From positions 1 through 64,000 of the forward strand of contig NZ_BAABJQ010000008.1 in NCBI RefSeq assembly GCF_039543385.1: a DNA stretch of 64,000 nucleotides. Reading direction: 5' to 3'. Of the stretch, positions 61,708 through 64,000 are shown one piece after another. The translations under genes and the position numbers were made by a program. The notes beneath the pieces are model-generated. The model did not search any database. It worked only from the letters and a program-made list of their open reading frames with translations, and had not been told where the DNA came from. The stretch's first letter is position 1, and each line of letters starts with the position of its first letter. Origin of the DNA: Rugosimonospora acidiphila (GTDB lineage: Bacteria; Actinomycetota; Actinomycetes; Mycobacteriales; Micromonosporaceae).

Positions 61708-62949
61708 ATGCAATCCGTGACCCCAGCGACCGATCTGGGTCGCCGGGACAGAACGCTCCGCCTAACATTCGTTTGCGCGGTGGTCTCCCTGGTGGCCGTG
61801 TTTGCCGCAGTGGGCTCGACGATCCCTCTCTTTAACATCTACCGGGCGGAGGACGGGTTCACCAACGCCGGCATCTCCCTGACCGTCGTCGCCTACTCCG
61901 CCGCTACTCTCAGCACGCTGCTGGTGCTGGGACGACTGTCCAATCATGTGGGTCGACGGCCCACCGCGATCGCCAGCCTCGGGCTGGTCGTAGTGGGTTG
62001 TCTGCTGCTATTGAACGTGCACGCGATCGGCGTCCTGATCGCGGGTCGGCTCCTGATGGGCCTGGGCGCCGGGCTGGGTAGCAGCAGCCTCACCGCCTAC
62101 ATCGTCGACGCCGCGCCGGCCAGGCCGGCCTGGCTGGCCTCCGTCGCTTCCAGCCAGACAGTCATGCTCGGTCTTGCCGTCGGGGCAATCGCCTCGGGTG
62201 CCTTGGTCCAGTTCGGCCCCTGGCCACGTGACCTCATCTACCTGGTTGTCGTCGGCCTGCTCCTGCTGTCTGGCGTACTCATCGCCATCAGCTCGGAGAC
62301 CGTGACCCCGACGCCGGGCGCTTGGCGATCGCTGCGACCCAGTGCCCGCGTTCCAGCCCGGGTCAGGCATTTGCTCCCCGTCGCGGCCGCGGTGTTCCTG
62401 GCCACCTGGGCGACCGGGGCCTTCTACCAGGCCTTCGTGCCCGCACTCGTCAAAGATCAACTTCACACCGACAGCTCGCTCGTCCTCGGACTGGTGTTCG
62501 CCGCGTATATGGCCCCCAGCGCTCTGGGCGCCCCCCTCGGCGGCCGGTTCACACCCGCGGCAGCCCAACGCCTCGGCATGTTCGGGTTCTTGGCCGGAAT
62601 GATCGGCATCATCACAGCGATCGCCACCGGCACACTGGCGTTGTTCATCGCCGCAACCATCGTCGCCGGCGCGAGTCAAGGCATCGCCATCAGCGCCGCC
62701 ACCCGCGGCCTGCTGCATGACGGCACGGTGGCCGACCGGGCACCGATCTTCAGCGCGATCTACCTACTTTCCTACAGCGGCGCCACGATCCCCGCGCTCA
62801 TTGCCGGCAGACTCTCCAGCACTTTCTCGCTACCACAGCTCGCGTTCGGATATGGCGGGCTGGCCCTGGTCGCCACCCTGTTGACTGTGATCGCCGCGCA
62901 CAACCCGCACACCGAGACGACCTACCCAGCTGACCCGCCGACCCGATAG
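61708..62949 (+). CDS. MFS transporter (second)
   Basis: A 413-residue transporter with twelve predicted membrane segments. TM1 contains VFAAVGSTIPLFNIYRAEDG; loop 2-3 has the MFS motif LGRLSNHVGRRPTAIASLGL; TM4-5 carry GRLLMGLGAGLGSSSLTAYI-VDAAP. The C-terminal half shows FYQAFVPALVKDQLHTDSSL and YMAPSALGAPLGGRFTPAAA. It belongs to the drug/metabolite-efflux type of MFS but is only distantly similar to the preceding transporter. It lies 104 bp after it in the same direction, so the two may be co-transcribed, and a strong terminator follows. Confidence 0.85.
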   Translation: MQSVTPATDLGRRDRTLRLTFVCAVVSLVAVFAAVGSTIPLFNIYRAEDGFTNAGISLTVVAYSAATLSTLLVLGRLSNHVGRRPTAIASLGLVVVGCLLLLNVHAIGVLIAGRLLMGLGAGLGSSSLTAYIVDAAPARPAWLASVASSQTVMLGLAVGAIASGALVQFGPWPRDLIYLVVVGLLLLSGVLIAISSETVTPTPGAWRSLRPSARVPARVRHLLPVAAAVFLATWATGAFYQAFVPALVKDQLHTDSSLVLGLVFAAYMAPSALGAPLGGRFTPAAAQRLGMFGFLAGMIGIITAIATGTLALFIAATIVAGASQGIAISAATRGLLHDGTVADRAPIFSAIYLLSYSGATIPALIAGRLSSTFSLPQLAFGYGGLALVATLLTVIAAHNPHTETTYPADPPTR

Positions 62950-62996
62950 CCGATTGGCTACGTACGCGGCCTGGCATACGGATCGACTGTGGGACC

Positions 62997-63029
62997 GGGC
63001 GGCCTACGGTGGTGCACCGTAGGCCGCCC
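62997..63029 (+). terminator. terminator after the MFS gene pair
   Basis: A perfect 15-bp stem (GGGCGGCCTACGGTG and its complement) with a GTG loop, followed by CTTTCG, 47 bp past the MFS stop and 38 bp from the stop of the convergent GNAT gene. Confidence 0.75.
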
Positions 63030-63067
63030 GCTTTCGCCGAGTCACTAAACTGCGCAGCTCGGTGGTC

Positions 63068-63436
63068 TCAGTTACCGGTCTTCGCCCGCGCCGATTCGGC
63101 AGCGGCACGATCGGAGTAGCCCGGGTGGCGGGCGTCGACCAGATCGGCATAGCTGGTCGTTCGCGAGAGGTAGCCGACCACAAAGGGGCAGATTGCGGTG
63201 ATTGTGCCCTCGCGGACGCGGATCTCGTCGAGCACTCGCCGCACCATCGCGTCCGCCACGCCCTGATGTTGATGACTCGACTCGACCTCGGTGTGCTGAA
63301 GGGCGTACCGGTTGGGCCTCAGGTGGGTGTAGTAGAGCCAGCCGACTAAATCGCCGTCGCGGTAGAGCTCAAAGCGGCCTCGATCGAGGTTGTCGATCAG
63401 CTCATCGGTTACCGGTGGCTGTTCTTCGCTGCTCAT
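63068..63436 (-). CDS. small GNAT-family N-acetyltransferase (YjdJ/COG2388-like)
   Basis: A 122-residue acetyltransferase of the short COG2388 type: RFELYRDGDLVGWLYYTHLR, QHTEVESSHQHQGVADAMVR (the acetyl-CoA-binding HQHQGVA loop), RVLDEIRVREGTITAICPFV and VGYLSRTTSYADLVD. Such minimal GNATs have unknown small substrates or act on proteins. It is divergent from a second GNAT gene across a 200-bp gap holding two operator-like palindromes, one nearer each gene. Confidence 0.85.
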   Translation of the reverse strand: MSSEEQPPVTDELIDNLDRGRFELYRDGDLVGWLYYTHLRPNRYALQHTEVESSHQHQGVADAMVRRVLDEIRVREGTITAICPFVVGYLSRTTSYADLVDARHPGYSDRAAAESARAKTGN

Positions 63437-63489
63437 CGGCTCACCCCTCCCACCGTGTCGTTACGCGGCGCACTCTGGCCGGCCTCGCC

Positions 63490-63507
63490 TTGGACCTTAA
63501 AGTCCAA
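63490..63507. promoter_or_regulatory. operator-like palindrome in the divergent GNAT gap, left site
   Basis: TTGGAC-CTTAAA-GTCCAA, perfect 6-bp arms (7-bp with the flanking C and G), 54 bp upstream of the leftward GNAT start. Confidence 0.7.
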
Positions 63508-63530
63508 GTAGAGTGCCTAGCCGCCTGCGG

Positions 63531-63536
63531 TATAAT
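63531..63536 (+). promoter_or_regulatory. candidate -10 box TATAAT
   Basis: An exact TATAAT in otherwise GC-rich DNA between the two operator-like sites, about 98 bp upstream of the rightward GNAT start. No good -35 box is seen at 16-18 bp, so regulation through the flanking sites is inference. Confidence 0.45.
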
Positions 63537-63552
63537 ACTCGAGTGTAATGAG

Positions 63553-63570
63553 TTGGACTCAGCGGTCCGT
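63553..63570. promoter_or_regulatory. operator-like palindrome in the divergent GNAT gap, right site
   Basis: TTGGAC-TCAGCG-GTCCGT, sharing the core GGAC-N6-GTCC. It lies 17 bp downstream of the TATAAT box and 63 bp upstream of the rightward GNAT start, so a bound repressor would sit over the transcription start. Confidence 0.65.
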
Positions 63571-63633
63571 TCACGTGCTTTGGCGGGGACCGCTCGGGGC
63601 TATCGACCGGCGATGAACGAGCGAGAAGAGAGC

Positions 63634-63984
63634 ATGGAGCCATCACGGGCCGCCGTTGAGGTGCGCAAGGACGAGACCACCCGCCTCTACGAGGCGCTGA
63701 TCGATGGCCAGGTCGTCGGTAACCTGGCTTATGAGACCACCGGCGGGCGGGTCTCGCTCACGCACTCTTACGTGAACGAAGACCAACGGCATCGGGGAGT
63801 CGCTTCGGCACTGGCGCGCTACGCGCTAGAAGATCTGAGCCAGAGTCAGCTCAAGGCCGGTATCTACTGCGGCTTTGTTGCCGACTACGTCGAGGACCAC
63901 CCTGAGTGGAAGGACGCCGTCGACATCAACCGCTCGGCTTTCCTCGCCACTCGCACTGCGCGAGACACGAATAGCGGGCGCTGA
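63634..63984 (+). CDS. small GNAT-family N-acetyltransferase (second)
   Basis: A 116-residue protein of the same short GNAT type as its divergent neighbour: RLYEALIDGQVVGNLAYETT, LTHSYVNEDQRHRGVASALA (the acetyl-CoA loop QRHRGVA), RYALEDLSQSQLKAGIYCGF and VADYVEDHPEWKDAVD. I use the ATG at 63634 (purine-rich AGAGAG upstream); an in-frame ATG at 63613 would add seven residues. Its EDHPEW ending is a family signature that the leftward copy lacks. Sharing a promoter region and operator-like sites suggests joint control. Confidence 0.85.
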   Translation: MEPSRAAVEVRKDETTRLYEALIDGQVVGNLAYETTGGRVSLTHSYVNEDQRHRGVASALARYALEDLSQSQLKAGIYCGFVADYVEDHPEWKDAVDINRSAFLATRTARDTNSGR

Positions 63985-64000
63985 CGTCCTGGACGACTTT

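Overview
The window is from a high-GC actinomycete. Intergenic DNA is GC-rich, many genes start at GTG or TTG behind GGAGG-type sites, several secreted proteins carry twin-arginine signals, and ROK, LacI, PaaX, MmyB and TetR regulators are present. The genus cannot be fixed from sequence alone; a soil or plant-litter actinomycete fits best. I saw no rRNA, tRNA, CRISPR array or phage module.

Layout. 1-9.5 kb is mixed metabolism: the 3' end of an MmyB-type regulator, three tandem aldo/keto reductases, a methyltransferase, a Tat-exported amidase with a coupled small gene, a membrane protein and a secreted esterase-like phytase-family protein, with scraps of an IS630 transposase and a LuxR-type gene. 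9.7-41 kb is a plant cell-wall degradation island, mainly for arabinoxylan: GH10-CBM13, GH11 with a CBM2-like domain, CBM13-GH62, GH54-CBM13, a 1870-residue protein with two complete GH9 halves, a 1636-residue GH3 protein, a second GH10 and a 1714-residue GH43-CBM-CBM-GH43-CBM6 protein. Its regulators are a PaaX-family protein, a ROK repressor and a LacI gene that has lost its DNA-binding half. A tannase/feruloyl esterase at 47-48.6 kb would complete a set able to cut the xylan backbone, remove arabinose, release xylose, hydrolyse beta-glucan and remove phenolic esters.

41.3-43.4 kb is a 2.04-kb IS701-like element with long terminal inverted repeats and CTAG at both ends. It carries a P-loop kinase-like gene as cargo and its transposase is frameshifted. 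It sits in the last codons of an older, already truncated gene. 43.5-57.5 kb is accessory: a small secreted Cys-containing protein, an uncharacterised Ig-like plus propeller-like gene pair, an FAD monooxygenase, a dienelactone-hydrolase remnant, a Tat-exported subtilase with an autotransporter-like beta-strand repeat in an apparent operon with MauE- and MauD-like membrane proteins, a short MarR protein, an ankyrin/HEAT protein and a DUF488 protein.

57.7-64 kb looks like a small regulon. A TetR repressor is followed by an NTF2-like protein, an OsmC-like protein, two MFS transporters and two divergent GNAT acetyltransferases. A palindrome of the form TTGGAC-N6-GTCCRR occurs ahead of the NTF2, OsmC and both GNAT genes, with a degenerate copy ahead of tetR. 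This unit, the kinase-bearing insertion element and the protease/MauE/MauD operon are the best candidates for something not yet described.
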